This document shows positions 8,791 to 17,573 of a stretch of DNA of 64,000 nt, piece by piece; the first letter of the stretch is position 1; each line of letters begins with the position of its first letter. This DNA is from Actinopolymorpha singaporensis (GTDB lineage Bacteria; Actinomycetota; Actinomycetes; Propionibacteriales; Actinopolymorphaceae): NCBI RefSeq assembly GCF_900104745.1, contig NZ_LT629732.1, forward strand, positions 3,521,981-3,585,980, in the 5' to 3' direction. The position numbers were made by a program, and so were the translations under genes. The notes under the pieces were generated by a model. It did not search any database. It saw only the letters and a list, made by a program, of their open reading frames with translations, and was not told where the DNA came from.

Positions 8791-10428
8791 GTGATACGCA
8801 TGGTGCGTCGACCGGCGACCCACGACAGTGCAGTCGAGAGCCAACGGGAAGGGCTGACCCGCCGTGCGCTCCTGCACCGGTCTGGAGTCGCGGCGGCGGT
8901 CTTCTCCGTCGGCGCCTGCAGTTCCGGATCGGGTGAGCCGGAGGGGCCGAAGAAGGGGACGACACCTTCCGGAAGCCCGAACCGCAAAGGATCAGACCGC
9001 AAGCCGCTCGCGCCCCCTGCGTCGTTCAAGGAGGCTCCTGTGCTCGCCGCACAGGTGAGGCAGGGCACGCTGCCACCGGTGGAGAAACGCCTTCCGGAAA
9101 GCCCCTACGTCGTGCCGCACAACCGGCTCGAGCCGGGCAACTACGGCGGCACCCTGAGGATGATGCTGCCGGCACTGACAACGCCCAGATGAAGCAGTAC
9201 ATGTACGGCCACTCACCATTGCGGTGGCTCAACGACGGCCTCGACATCGGCCCGGCCTGGTCGAGAGCTGGGAGTCCAACGAGGACGCGTCGGAGTGGAC
9301 GCTGCACTTCCGCAAGGGACTGAAGTGGTCCGACGGCCGGCCGTGGACCACCGCGGACGTCATGTTCTGGTGGGAGGACATGGTCCTCAACGAGGACCAC
9401 CCCGAGGTGCCCCCGGACGAGGCGAAGTCCGGCAAGGGCACGCTCATGCAGATGAGCGCGCCCCACGACTTCACGATCGTGATGAAGTTCGACGCGGCGC
9501 CCCGCACCGCTGACCGCCGACCGGCTCGCCATGTGGGTCAAACGGGGGAGCGGACCCGGCTGGATGGAACCGAAGCACTACATGAAGCAGTTCCACCCGC
9601 GTTACAACAAGTCCGTCCCCAAGGACTGGGCCAGCGCCGACGGCGAGTTCGAGAAGAAGCGCAACTGGCAGTTGAACCCCGTCAACCCGACCATGACAGG
9701 CTGGCGGCTGAAGTCGTACAAGGAAGGCCGTCAGCTCACCTGGGAACGCAACCCCTACTACTGGTGTGTCGACCGGAAGGGCAACCAGCTTCCCTACATC
9801 GACACCCTCACGGTCGGAGCAGTGCAGAACCCTGAGGTCGCCAAACTGCATATCCAGCAGGGCAAGCTCGACTATCTCATCGGCTCGTTCATGGGCGTGG
9901 TACTCGGTTCCGTCAGGCTCTCTCACACGCCTTCATGTCCAACTCCGGCTGGGGCGTCGGTGACGGCCCGAACTGCCTGGTCTACCCCAGTGGCTCGTCC
10001 CGTTGGAGCCGAGCCGGTGGGCGCCGCTGGAAGGGCAGTACTACAACGTGCGGGGCACTCCGGAAGAAGGCAAGGAAGAAGACGTCGATCCCTTCAAGCG
10101 GACGCCGCCCCGGATGGCCCCCGAGCCGGGTGGACCGGTCGAGCGGCTCTGGAAGCTGCACGACCAGAGCAAGACCGAGGCCGACGAACTCGCTCGGCAC
10201 CGCCTCGTGTGGGAGATCACGAAGATCCACATCAAGGAGGGGCCGTTCTTCCAGGGCTCGGTCTCGAACTCACCCGAGATCGTGCTCGTACACCAGGAAC
10301 TGAAGAACGTCCCCCGCCGGAACAACCTTGCCCAGGGCGGCTTCACCGCTCCCTGGATCCACCCCACACCGGCGGTCTACGACCCCGAGGTGATGTTCTG
10401 GTCCGCTCCGGAGAAGCACAAGGGCTGA
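8791..10428 (+). pseudogene. Decayed copy of the family-5 solute-binding lipoprotein gene
   Basis: This is a broken tandem duplicate of the intact gene at 10728-12902. A GTG at 8791 follows GAGGAG and opens a Tat lipoprotein N-terminus (GLTRRALLHRSG, then SVGACSSG with the lipobox Cys). By alignment with the intact copy I find a 1-base loss near 9175, a 1-base loss near 9256, a 4-base gain near 9495, a net loss of about 535 bp near 9930, and a further 1-base loss near 9990. Between these, stretches match closely (for example PGWMEPKHYMKQFHPRYNKS) and the C-terminus is conserved up to the stop at 10428. No full-length protein can be made. Either copying left a defective gene or the first copy decayed after duplication. 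Confidence 0.88.
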
Positions 10429-10727
10429 TTCTCTCGGTCGTTCTTCTGTCCCGGTCCGGTGCCAACGAGAGGTTGCGTGCGCACCGTGATCTGTCGGCGA
10501 CACGACTCCTGGCATGGGCTCCAGCGCGTGATCAGGATCGTGCCCGGAGTCACGAAACACTGTCCGAAACCCATTGCACACAGCCGGTCGGCGTTATGCC
10601 GTTGTTAGCTGGCCGAAATCGGAAAACCCACGGCAAACCAAGGTGGCGTACCTATTCTTCTCGTCACCCCCGGTGAGCTCGGCCAGTACGGCGGCCTCAC
10701 CGCTCGTAGCCGCAGCGTTGGGATTCG
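10429..10727 (+). promoter_or_regulatory. Intergenic region with the second copy of the 16-bp leader element
   Basis: About 300 bases between the pseudogene and the intact binding-protein gene contain no supportable gene. The one recognisable element is the 16-bp sequence at 10653-10668, identical to 8713-8728 and equally distant from the start codon. A transcription start for the intact gene is probably here; no clear -35 hexamer at proper spacing could be chosen. Confidence 0.5.
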
Positions 10728-12902
10728 GTGGTGAAACGTATGGTCCGTCGAACAACGACCAACAACCCCGCAGGCGAGAACCAGCAGAAAGGGCTGACGC
10801 GTCGGAGTCTCCTGTACGGGTCCGCGGTCGCGGCCGCGGCCCTTTCCCTCGCCGGCTGTAACTCCAGCTCCGGCGGGCAGGAAGGCAGTAAGAAGACCGC
10901 GGCGAAGTCCGGAAGCGCGAACCGGAAGGGTTCGGCACGCAAGCCGCTCGCGCCCCCGTCGTCCTTCAAGGAAGCTCCCACGCTCGCCGCGCAGGTGAAG
11001 GCGGGGAAGCTGCCACCGGTGGAGAAGCGGCTCCCGGAGAAGCCGTACGTCGTTCCGCACAACTGGCTGGAGCCCGGCACCTACGGCGGCAACGTGCGGA
11101 TCATGATCCCTGCCACCGACGACGGTCAGCTCAAGGAGTACATGTACGGCCACTCCCCGCTGCGTTGGCTCAACGACGGCCTGGACATCGGGCCGGGACT
11201 GGTCGAGAGCTGGTCGTCCAACGCCGACGCGTCGGAGTGGACCCTGCACTTCCGCAAGGGGCTGAAGTGGTCCGACGGCCAGCCGTGGACCACCGCGGAC
11301 GTGATGTTCTGGTGGGAGGACATGGTCCTCAACGAACAGCACTCCGAGGTTCCACCCGACGAGGCCAAGTCGGGCAAGGGCACGGTCATGAAGATGACCG
11401 CACCGGACGACTACACGCTCGTGATGAAGTTCGACGCGCCCGCACCGCTGACCGCCGACCGGCTCGCCATGTGGGTCAACCGGGGCATCGGACCCGGCTG
11501 GATGGAACCGAAGCACTACATGAAGCAGTTCCACCCGCGTTACAACAAGTCGGTCCCCAAGGACTGGGCCAGCGCCGACGGTGAGTTCGAGAAGAAGCGG
11601 AACTGGCAGATCAACCCGGACAGCCCGACCATGACCGGCTGGCGGCTGAAGTCGTACAAGGAAGGCCGCCAGAGCACCTGGGAACGCAACCCCTACTACT
11701 GGTGCGTCGACCGGCAGGGCAACCAGCTTCCCTACGTCGACACGCTCACGGCCGCCGCCGTACAGAACCAGGAAGTCGCCAAACTCCAGATCCAGCAGGG
11801 CAAGATCGACTTCCTGGTCGGCGGCTTCATGGGCGTTTCGCTGAGCGACGTGTCGGGACTGAAGGCGGCGCAGAAGTCGAGCAAGACCGTACCCATCCTC
11901 TGGGACGCCGGCGACGGCACCGGGGCCGCGTTCTTCTTCAACTACGACTACTACGAGGAGAACCTCCGCAAGCTGATCCGGGAGCCGAAGTTCCGGCAGG
12001 CACTGTCGTTGGCGTTCAACCGCGACGACGCCCAGAAGACGATCTACTTCAACACCGGTGAGAAGACCACCGGAACGATGAGCACCAAGGCCATCGAGTA
12101 CCACGTCGACGACCAGGGCAAGCAGGTCTACAAGCAGTGGCGTGACAGCTACGTGAACCACGACCCCGAGAGGGCGAAGAAGATCCTCGACGAGCTCGGG
12201 GTGGTGGACAAGAATGGCGACGGCAAGCGGGAGGCGCCCGACGGCAGCAAGCTGATCATCCGGCTGCAGTACGCCTCCAACGTCGGCAACGACTACAAGA
12301 AGCTGAACGACCTGCTGGTGCGCGACTGGAAGGCGATCGGACTCGACGCTCGTCAGTTCCCCATCTCGCCGGAGGCGTACGGCACCGAGTGGAACACCGG
12401 CAAGCTCATGTCCAACTCGGGCTGGGGTGTCGGCGACGGTCCGAACTGCCTGGTCTACCCGCAGTGGCTCGTCCCGTTGGAGCCGAGCAGGTGGGCTCCG
12501 CTGGAGGGGCAGTTCTACAACGTACGTGGCACCCCGGACGAGCACAAGCAGAAGAACGTCGACCCCTACAAGCGGACACCACCCCGGATGGAGCCGGAGC
12601 CGGGCGGCCCGGTCGCGCGACTGTGGAAGCTGTACGACAAGAGCAAGACCGAGGTCGACGAGATGGGCCGGCACCGACTGGTGTGGGAGATGACGAAAAT
12701 CCACATCGAGGAAGGCCCGTTCTTCCAGGGTTCGGTGTCGAACGCGCCCTCGGTCATGCTCGCGCACCAGGAACTGAAGAACGTCCCCCGGAAGGAGAAC
12801 CTCGCCCAGGGCGGCTTCACCGCTCCGTGGATCCACCCGACACCGGCGGTCTACGACCCCGAGACGGTGTTCTGGTCGAATCCCGACCAGCACAAGGGAT
12901 AG
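10728..12902 (+). CDS. Tat-exported lipoprotein, ABC transporter family-5 solute-binding protein
   Basis: A 724-residue extracytoplasmic binding protein, longer than usual for the oligopeptide/nickel type (about 530-600). Residues 25-26 are the twin arginines (GLTRRSLLYGS), followed by a hydrophobic stretch and the lipobox LAGC with Cys44, so it is a Tat-exported lipid-anchored protein. The mature part has the family-5 features FRKGLKWSDGQPWTTADV and later ERNPYYWCVD. It would capture a peptide, sugar or similar solute, but no DppB/DppC/DppD-type genes are nearby, so it is an orphan that must use a distant transporter. The start lies in GTG-GTG; either may be used. A decayed tandem copy precedes it and a more distant paralogue is at 17574-19637. 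Confidence 0.9.
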   Translation: MVKRMVRRTTTNNPAGENQQKGLTRRSLLYGSAVAAAALSLAGCNSSSGGQEGSKKTAAKSGSANRKGSARKPLAPPSSFKEAPTLAAQVKAGKLPPVEKRLPEKPYVVPHNWLEPGTYGGNVRIMIPATDDGQLKEYMYGHSPLRWLNDGLDIGPGLVESWSSNADASEWTLHFRKGLKWSDGQPWTTADVMFWWEDMVLNEQHSEVPPDEAKSGKGTVMKMTAPDDYTLVMKFDAPAPLTADRLAMWVNRGIGPGWMEPKHYMKQFHPRYNKSVPKDWASADGEFEKKRNWQINPDSPTMTGWRLKSYKEGRQSTWERNPYYWCVDRQGNQLPYVDTLTAAAVQNQEVAKLQIQQGKIDFLVGGFMGVSLSDVSGLKAAQKSSKTVPILWDAGDGTGAAFFFNYDYYEENLRKLIREPKFRQALSLAFNRDDAQKTIYFNTGEKTTGTMSTKAIEYHVDDQGKQVYKQWRDSYVNHDPERAKKILDELGVVDKNGDGKREAPDGSKLIIRLQYASNVGNDYKKLNDLLVRDWKAIGLDARQFPISPEAYGTEWNTGKLMSNSGWGVGDGPNCLVYPQWLVPLEPSRWAPLEGQFYNVRGTPDEHKQKNVDPYKRTPPRMEPEPGGPVARLWKLYDKSKTEVDEMGRHRLVWEMTKIHIEEGPFFQGSVSNAPSVMLAHQELKNVPRKENLAQGGFTAPWIHPTPAVYDPETVFWSNPDQHKG

Positions 12903-12928
12903 GCCGCTCGGTCGACCTACCGCGTCGG

Positions 12929-12970
12929 TGGCCGGTGCCCTCGGACCAGTGTTCCGGGGTCACCGGCCAC
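12929..12970. terminator. Hairpin between convergent binding-protein and DUF488 genes
   Basis: GTGGCCGGTG at 12929-12938 pairs perfectly with CACCGGCCAC at 12961-12970, and inner bases (CCC.CGGA with TCCG.GGG) extend the stem around a loop of about seven bases. It lies just past the stop at 12902, and its right arm overlaps the last codons and stop of the convergent DUF488 gene. It can act as a bidirectional terminator; there is no T-tract, as usual in high-GC actinomycetes. Confidence 0.6.
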
Positions 12971-13337
12971 GGCCGTCCTTCGTCCCCTGCAGGCGCTGAG
13001 CGAGCACCGCGGCCTGGCTGTGCTCGACGTCCTTCGTCGCCGTCAGGAGGGTCACCGAGCTTCGGCGTGCGAGCTTGCGGAGCCGGTCGAGGACGGCGTC
13101 GCGTTCGGGCTCGGACAGTTCGGCGGAGTAGCGGCGCCGGAACTCTTCGAACTTCTCCGGTTGGTGGCTGTACCACTTGCGCAGCTGTGTGGACGGCGCG
13201 ATCTCCTTCTCCCACGAGTCAAGTGCGGCCGCCTCCTTGGTGAGGCCTCTCGGCCAGACCCGGTCGACGAGAACCCGCGTACCGTCCTCCGATGAGGGTG
13301 GGTCGTAGACCCTCCGAAGCCGGACTCTGGTCGTCAC
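12960..13337 (-). CDS. DUF488 family protein
   Basis: A 125-residue protein beginning VTTRVRLRRVYDPPSSEDG and containing VLVDRVWPRGLTKE and a WEKEIAPSTQLRKWY block, the conserved signature of the DUF488 (YeaO-like) family. GTG 13337 is chosen because AGGAGGTGAGGATC directly precedes it. Members are small soluble proteins of unsettled function, sometimes found in stress or uptake contexts. It stands alone here, between the terminator of the upstream secreted protein and that of the convergent binding protein. Confidence 0.85.
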   Translation of the reverse strand: MTTRVRLRRVYDPPSSEDGTRVLVDRVWPRGLTKEAAALDSWEKEIAPSTQLRKWYSHQPEKFEEFRRRYSAELSEPERDAVLDRLRKLARRSSVTLLTATKDVEHSQAAVLAQRLQGTKDGRGR

Positions 13338-13430
13338 GATCCTCACCTCCTGCGCAAACCTGTGCATGCCTGGCTGGTCGGCCAGGTGTGTCCCTGCATT
13401 CAGGATCGCTCGCGTTGGGCTGAGACGGAA

Positions 13431-13476
13431 ACGGCGTCGGCCGGTGACCGCGACAGTGGTCACCGGCCGACGCCGT
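13431..13476. terminator. Perfect 19-bp hairpin downstream of the beta-propeller gene
   Basis: Bases 13431-13449 are exactly complementary to 13458-13476, with an 8-base loop. This lies about 45 bases past the stop of the minus-strand gene ending at 13520 and before the DUF488 gene, so it is a strong intrinsic terminator candidate. A second GC-rich inverted repeat (CCCGGCCGGGC-type) follows at about 13478-13512. Confidence 0.75.
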
Positions 13477-13519
13477 TGCCCGGCCCGGCCGGGCCAGGTG
13501 CCCGGCCGGGCTGTAGTCC

Positions 13520-16447
13520 TTACGGGTTGGTGGCCGCCGTGGGCTTGTGCGCGTTCCACCACTCGTCCTGCGAGGCGTCGCCGCCGGCGTAGTGCACGGT
13601 CGGCATGGCCAGCTTCCAGATGCCCCGACCGTAGGTGGCGGCGTACAGGTGGTCGTCGCCCTTCGGCCCCGGCTCCAGGTCGTTAACGACGGTCGCCGGC
13701 AGGCCGGTTCCGAGCCTGGCCCAGTTGCCGGCCGCGTCGCGGAGGAAGACGCCGAAGTCCGTGCCGAGAGCGACCCTGCCGCCGTCGACGTACTTCACCG
13801 TGTTGGCCGGTACGTCAGGAAGGCTGGTCGAGGCATCGCTGCCGTTGGACCAGTCGTGCCACGTCACGCCGTCGGTGGACTCGAACAGGTGCCCGACGCC
13901 CGCACCCGGCCCCTCGACCCAGTGCCGCGAGAACCCGTTGAACGCCAGCAGGTAGTGAACCTGCCCGGTGGCGTCGTGGTAGACGTCCGTCCCGGAGATC
14001 ATCCGGTTCGGCAGCGTACCGACGACCTTGCCGCCCGCGTCGACCACCTTGGCATCGCCGGTGGTCACGATCTTCCAGCCGTGGGTGGCGGAGCCGTCCT
14101 TGAGCGCCGCGGCGTTGGCCTGCCCGAACGCGTAGCCGCTTTCGAACGCGCTGCCGGCGTTGCACGAGCCGCAGAACGGCACGATGGCGTCACCCCGGTC
14201 GGAGGCGACCGCCGTCGCGGTGCGCGCGGCGGTGCCGGCTGCGTTCGTGCCCAGATCGACGAGCTGGTTCCAGTCCTTGCCGGAGGCGATGTTGAAGCCC
14301 TTGGTGTTCAGCCAGACGTGCTGCCCGCCGGCCAGCCAGTTGTCGATGTCCTGGTGGTCGGCGGCGAACGGCGCGGTGAACCGGGCCGTCGTCTCCGGCG
14401 GCTTGATGCTGCGCGTGTGCGCCTTGCCGAGGTCGGTGAACGAGTCGGTCCCGGTCGCAGCGGCGCACACATTGGTCACCCGCATCGCCAGGTCGACGTA
14501 CTCCTGGACGATCCGGCAGCCGTCGTTCGGGTCGACGAGGACGTCGCCGCCGTCGCCGCCGAAGTTGGAGCCCATCGTCTTCTCGGACGAGGCACCGGTG
14601 AACAGGATGGAGCCACCGTTGTCCTGGAGACCACCGCTGACCACGACGCCGTTGTGGTCGTACGCCCTCGTGCCCATGATGGCCGCCGCCTTGTCCGGGT
14701 CGACCTTGCCGATGCCGACGGCGTAGTACTGCAGAAAGTCCGGCGTTCCGCTCTGCGGAGCGCTGAGGCTCTGCCAGTCGGTTGCGTGGCCACCGCTGTT
14801 GGTCCGGCCGCTGACCGGCCGGGTGTAGAGCCCGCCGTCGTTGCCGACGTAGAGCCGGCCGTTGGCGATCGCGGCGGCGTGCTGGTCGGAGTGCGTTGTG
14901 CTCGGGCAGCCCAGCTGGTCGGCGTTCGGGTCGCTGCCCCAGCAGGAGAAGAAGAAGTTCCAGTACGGGCCGGGGGTGGTCCAGCTCGCTCCGGAGTTCT
15001 TCGTCTCGTAGACCTCCTCGAGCCCCGCGAACACGTGGTCGTCGTTCGCCGGGTCGACGGCGAGGAACTGGTTGTACCAGGCCTGGACGCCGGGCTGGTA
15101 GCCCGGGTTCACCGCACCGGCGTGCTTGACGGTCGGGTCCAGCGCGGAGCCGGCCTGTGCCAGCTTGTGCGAGTCGGCGATCTTGGACCACGGTCCGGCC
15201 ACCGAGCCGCTGTTCGAGACGTAGATGCCGCCGAGTTCGGAGTAGCTGATGCCCTGGCTGGCGTGGTCGGGGTTGTGCACGAGCGCGTACAGCTTCTTCC
15301 GGCCCCAGGCGAAGGTGGTCCGTCCGATGTCCTTCGGATTGATCGAGCCGGTCACGTTCGACCTCGCGAACGTCCACGACTGCGTGCCCGCGTCGTAGCG
15401 CCCGTCGTACCAACCGTTGTCGCTGCCGCCGGCGACCCAGCCGAAGGCGGCGACCAGGTGGTTGTCGTTCGCGGGCTCGATGGCGACGTCGGTGACGTAG
15501 TTGTCGGTGCTGTGGGTGCCGGTGGGAGTCTCGCCGGGCAGCGCGCTCGGGTTGGGCACGAACACCGGCTGCCAGTTGGCGTTCAGGTCCGTGGTCGAGT
15601 GGCGCCACAGCCCGAAGCTCGACGGGGCGTACGCCCAGGTGCCGGCCTTGTTGAACCGGATCTGCTGGATGACGGCGCCGTCGAAGAGGTTCTTACGCGT
15701 GCCGGTCTGGCCGGGCGCGGCGTCTCCGTCGGCCAGGTGGGTCCAGACGGGCGTGGTGCTCGCGTGCTCGGCGACCCAGACGCCGTCACCGGTGTAGGTG
15801 GTGGCGCCGGTCGACCCGTCGCCGGTGGCGTACCACAGCTCGTCCCGGGCGGCGACGTAGGCGAGCGCACCGCTCGACAGCGCGGGCACTCCGCCGCTGA
15901 CGTCGGAGATTGGCGTCCACGGGCCGTTCTGGGCGACGTTCTTGCGGTAGACACCGCCGCCGGCACCGGCCGCGAACAGGTAGTCGCCCCCGGCCGCGAG
16001 CGCCTGGACCCGGCCGGTCACGAAGCCGCTGCCTGCAGTCGTGTTGGCGTAGTAGTCGCGGTAGCGCTGGTCGTCGGAGTTGTAGGGGACGTCGCTGACC
16101 TCGTCCCAGGCTCCACCCGTCGACGTCATGCCGTGGATGTGGTCGACTGCCGCGGTGTAGCCGCCCTGGAGCGCGAAGCCCGGAGCGTTGCGTGCGTCGT
16201 CGAACTGGGCGAGGGCGCTGGTGATCTCCTTCGTCTCGCCACCGGCGCCGTCGGCCTCGTCGACGCCCTGGATCTCGTGCAGGTACTCCTTCGCTACGTG
16301 GGGTAGCGCTGTTCGGTGCGTGGTCTCGCCTGTGCCTTGGGGGGTGGCGGTCGTGCTCACTGCGACCACGGTTGCTGAGACCGCAGCGATCGCTGCGCAG
16401 GTCAGAGCAAGTGGGCGACGAGGCCGACGGAGAGGTACTCCGGACAC
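13520..16447 (-). CDS. Large secreted beta-propeller (sortilin/BNR-type) protein
   Basis: A 975-residue secreted protein. The GTG at 16447 is preceded by GAGGAG. Residues 1-35 form a signal peptide (arginine-rich start, then ALTCAAIAAVSATVVAVS). The rest is made of repeated Trp/Gly/Asp-rich strands such as GVYRKNVAQNGPWTPISD, GLYTRPVSGRT and HLFESTDGVTWHDW, the Asp-box-like repeats of sortilin/VPS10 and BNR beta-propellers seen in secreted glycosidases and binding proteins. No catalytic acid pair can be assigned with confidence, so xyloglucanase-like activity is only possible. It is transcribed alone and ends at a strong hairpin. Confidence 0.78.
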   Translation of the reverse strand: MSGVPLRRPRRPLALTCAAIAAVSATVVAVSTTATPQGTGETTHRTALPHVAKEYLHEIQGVDEADGAGGETKEITSALAQFDDARNAPGFALQGGYTAAVDHIHGMTSTGGAWDEVSDVPYNSDDQRYRDYYANTTAGSGFVTGRVQALAAGGDYLFAAGAGGGVYRKNVAQNGPWTPISDVSGGVPALSSGALAYVAARDELWYATGDGSTGATTYTGDGVWVAEHASTTPVWTHLADGDAAPGQTGTRKNLFDGAVIQQIRFNKAGTWAYAPSSFGLWRHSTTDLNANWQPVFVPNPSALPGETPTGTHSTDNYVTDVAIEPANDNHLVAAFGWVAGGSDNGWYDGRYDAGTQSWTFARSNVTGSINPKDIGRTTFAWGRKKLYALVHNPDHASQGISYSELGGIYVSNSGSVAGPWSKIADSHKLAQAGSALDPTVKHAGAVNPGYQPGVQAWYNQFLAVDPANDDHVFAGLEEVYETKNSGASWTTPGPYWNFFFSCWGSDPNADQLGCPSTTHSDQHAAAIANGRLYVGNDGGLYTRPVSGRTNSGGHATDWQSLSAPQSGTPDFLQYYAVGIGKVDPDKAAAIMGTRAYDHNGVVVSGGLQDNGGSILFTGASSEKTMGSNFGGDGGDVLVDPNDGCRIVQEYVDLAMRVTNVCAAATGTDSFTDLGKAHTRSIKPPETTARFTAPFAADHQDIDNWLAGGQHVWLNTKGFNIASGKDWNQLVDLGTNAAGTAARTATAVASDRGDAIVPFCGSCNAGSAFESGYAFGQANAAALKDGSATHGWKIVTTGDAKVVDAGGKVVGTLPNRMISGTDVYHDATGQVHYLLAFNGFSRHWVEGPGAGVGHLFESTDGVTWHDWSNGSDASTSLPDVPANTVKYVDGGRVALGTDFGVFLRDAAGNWARLGTGLPATVVNDLEPGPKGDDHLYAATYGRGIWKLAMPTVHYAGGDASQDEWWNAHKPTAATNP

Positions 16448-16710
16448 GTCTGCTCCTCGAGAGCAAGAAGGGTGGGTGCGCTGGGGCTGGCCCCAAATGT
16501 TCGTTTAGTTTCTACACGCAACGAGCGCTTCTGTCATGGCGCTCCGGGGCCCTTTCCCTCCGGACCGGGGCCCGACGGGTGAGGTACGTCGTCCGCGGCC
16601 GCACCTAGCCTGCGCGTAACGGCCTCTGAGCCTGCCGGAGCGGCGGTGCACCGAGCCGCTTCCCGTGTGCCCGGGCGGCCGCCTCGTGTTCGAGTGACTG
16701 GGGGGACTGG

Positions 16711-17508
16711 ATGAACGACAGCGACTCCGGCCGACGAAGTGGCATCGAGGACGCGAACGCACAGGACTGGCTGGGCTCGAACCAGGACCCCGACGTCCTG
16801 CTGAGCGTCCCCGACCTCGGCGTGGACAAGATCACCCTCACGGTCGAGGATCTCCAGGCGGACGTCGACCTTCACGCGCGGGTCCTGCAGGTCGTCGACC
16901 TGCACGTGGGCGCCCACGCGTCGCTGGGAAAGGTCGACCTGGAGATCGACAACGTGCACGCGCAGGCCATGCTCAAGGTCAAGCTGGACAAGGTGGCCGA
17001 AGTCGTGGACCGGGTGCTCCGGACGATCGACAACAACCCCGAGATCGTCACCAGCCTGACGGCACCCGTCGGCCGAGGTGTCGAGGAACTCGGTCGCGGC
17101 GCGGGCGAGGGCGTGCGCGCTCTGGGCCGAGGCTCGTCCTCAGGGACGGAGGACGCCGCGTCGGGCGAGCCCGCGGCGGAGAAGGCTCCATCGGTGGAGA
17201 CCGACTATGACGTTGACTACGACGAGCCCGACCGCGACGAGCCCGACCGCGACGAGTCCGATCGCGACGAGTCCGATCGCGACGAGCCCGACCGCGACGA
17301 ATCTGATCGCGACGAGTCCGACCGCGACGGGGGAGACCGCCACGGCGGAGACGGCGACGAGGGGGAGCGACGTACCGAGCACCGGAGGAGGAGCGCCCAC
17401 CAGGCAGGCCGGACGGAGCCGGACCGCCGGGGTGAGAGGGCGCGGGACAGGAGGGACCGAGACGAGATCCGTTCCCGAAGGCGGCGCCGCGAGTCCGAGG
17501 GGCGTTAG
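16711..17508 (+). CDS. Conserved actinobacterial protein with Asp-Arg-rich repeat tail
   Basis: A 265-residue protein of two parts. Residues 1-120 are an ordered domain (VDKITLTVEDLQADVDLHAR, then a LHVGAHASLGKVDLEIDNVHAQ pattern, then IDNNPEIVTSLT) that I recall from uncharacterised actinobacterial proteins. From about 170 to 210 the sequence is pentapeptide-like repeats of the form DEPDR/DESDR, highly charged and surely disordered, followed by an Arg-rich end. Alternating hydrophobic residues in the first part suggest beta-strands. ATG 16711 follows a GGGGGGAC tract. No function can be assigned; the repeats may vary in number by slippage. Confidence 0.75.
   Translation: MNDSDSGRRSGIEDANAQDWLGSNQDPDVLLSVPDLGVDKITLTVEDLQADVDLHARVLQVVDLHVGAHASLGKVDLEIDNVHAQAMLKVKLDKVAEVVDRVLRTIDNNPEIVTSLTAPVGRGVEELGRGAGEGVRALGRGSSSGTEDAASGEPAAEKAPSVETDYDVDYDEPDRDEPDRDESDRDESDRDEPDRDESDRDESDRDGGDRHGGDGDEGERRTEHRRRSAHQAGRTEPDRRGERARDRRDRDEIRSRRRRRESEGR
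17215..17340 (+). repeat. Coding tandem repeat (GACGA-type 15-bp units)
   Basis: About eight imperfect 15-bp units, GACGAGyCyGAyCGC in form, encode the Asp-Glu-Ser/Pro-Asp-Arg repeats. Units differ by single transitions, which marks expansion by slippage or unequal exchange. Confidence 0.8.
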
Positions 17509-17573
17509 CGTCCACCCACACGTTCGGGCAGCTCGAACGACCGCGCTTCCCGTGGCACCTGTCTCGACGCGAC

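Noticed and set aside
10605-12893. 762-residue open frame antisense to the intact binding-protein gene
   Set aside because: The forward frame has a Tat signal, a lipobox and family motifs; the reverse has none.
13547-16306. 919-residue open frame antisense to the beta-propeller gene
   Set aside because: Val/Arg/Asp-rich text without domains; the minus-strand gene has a signal peptide, repeats, a ribosome site and a terminator.
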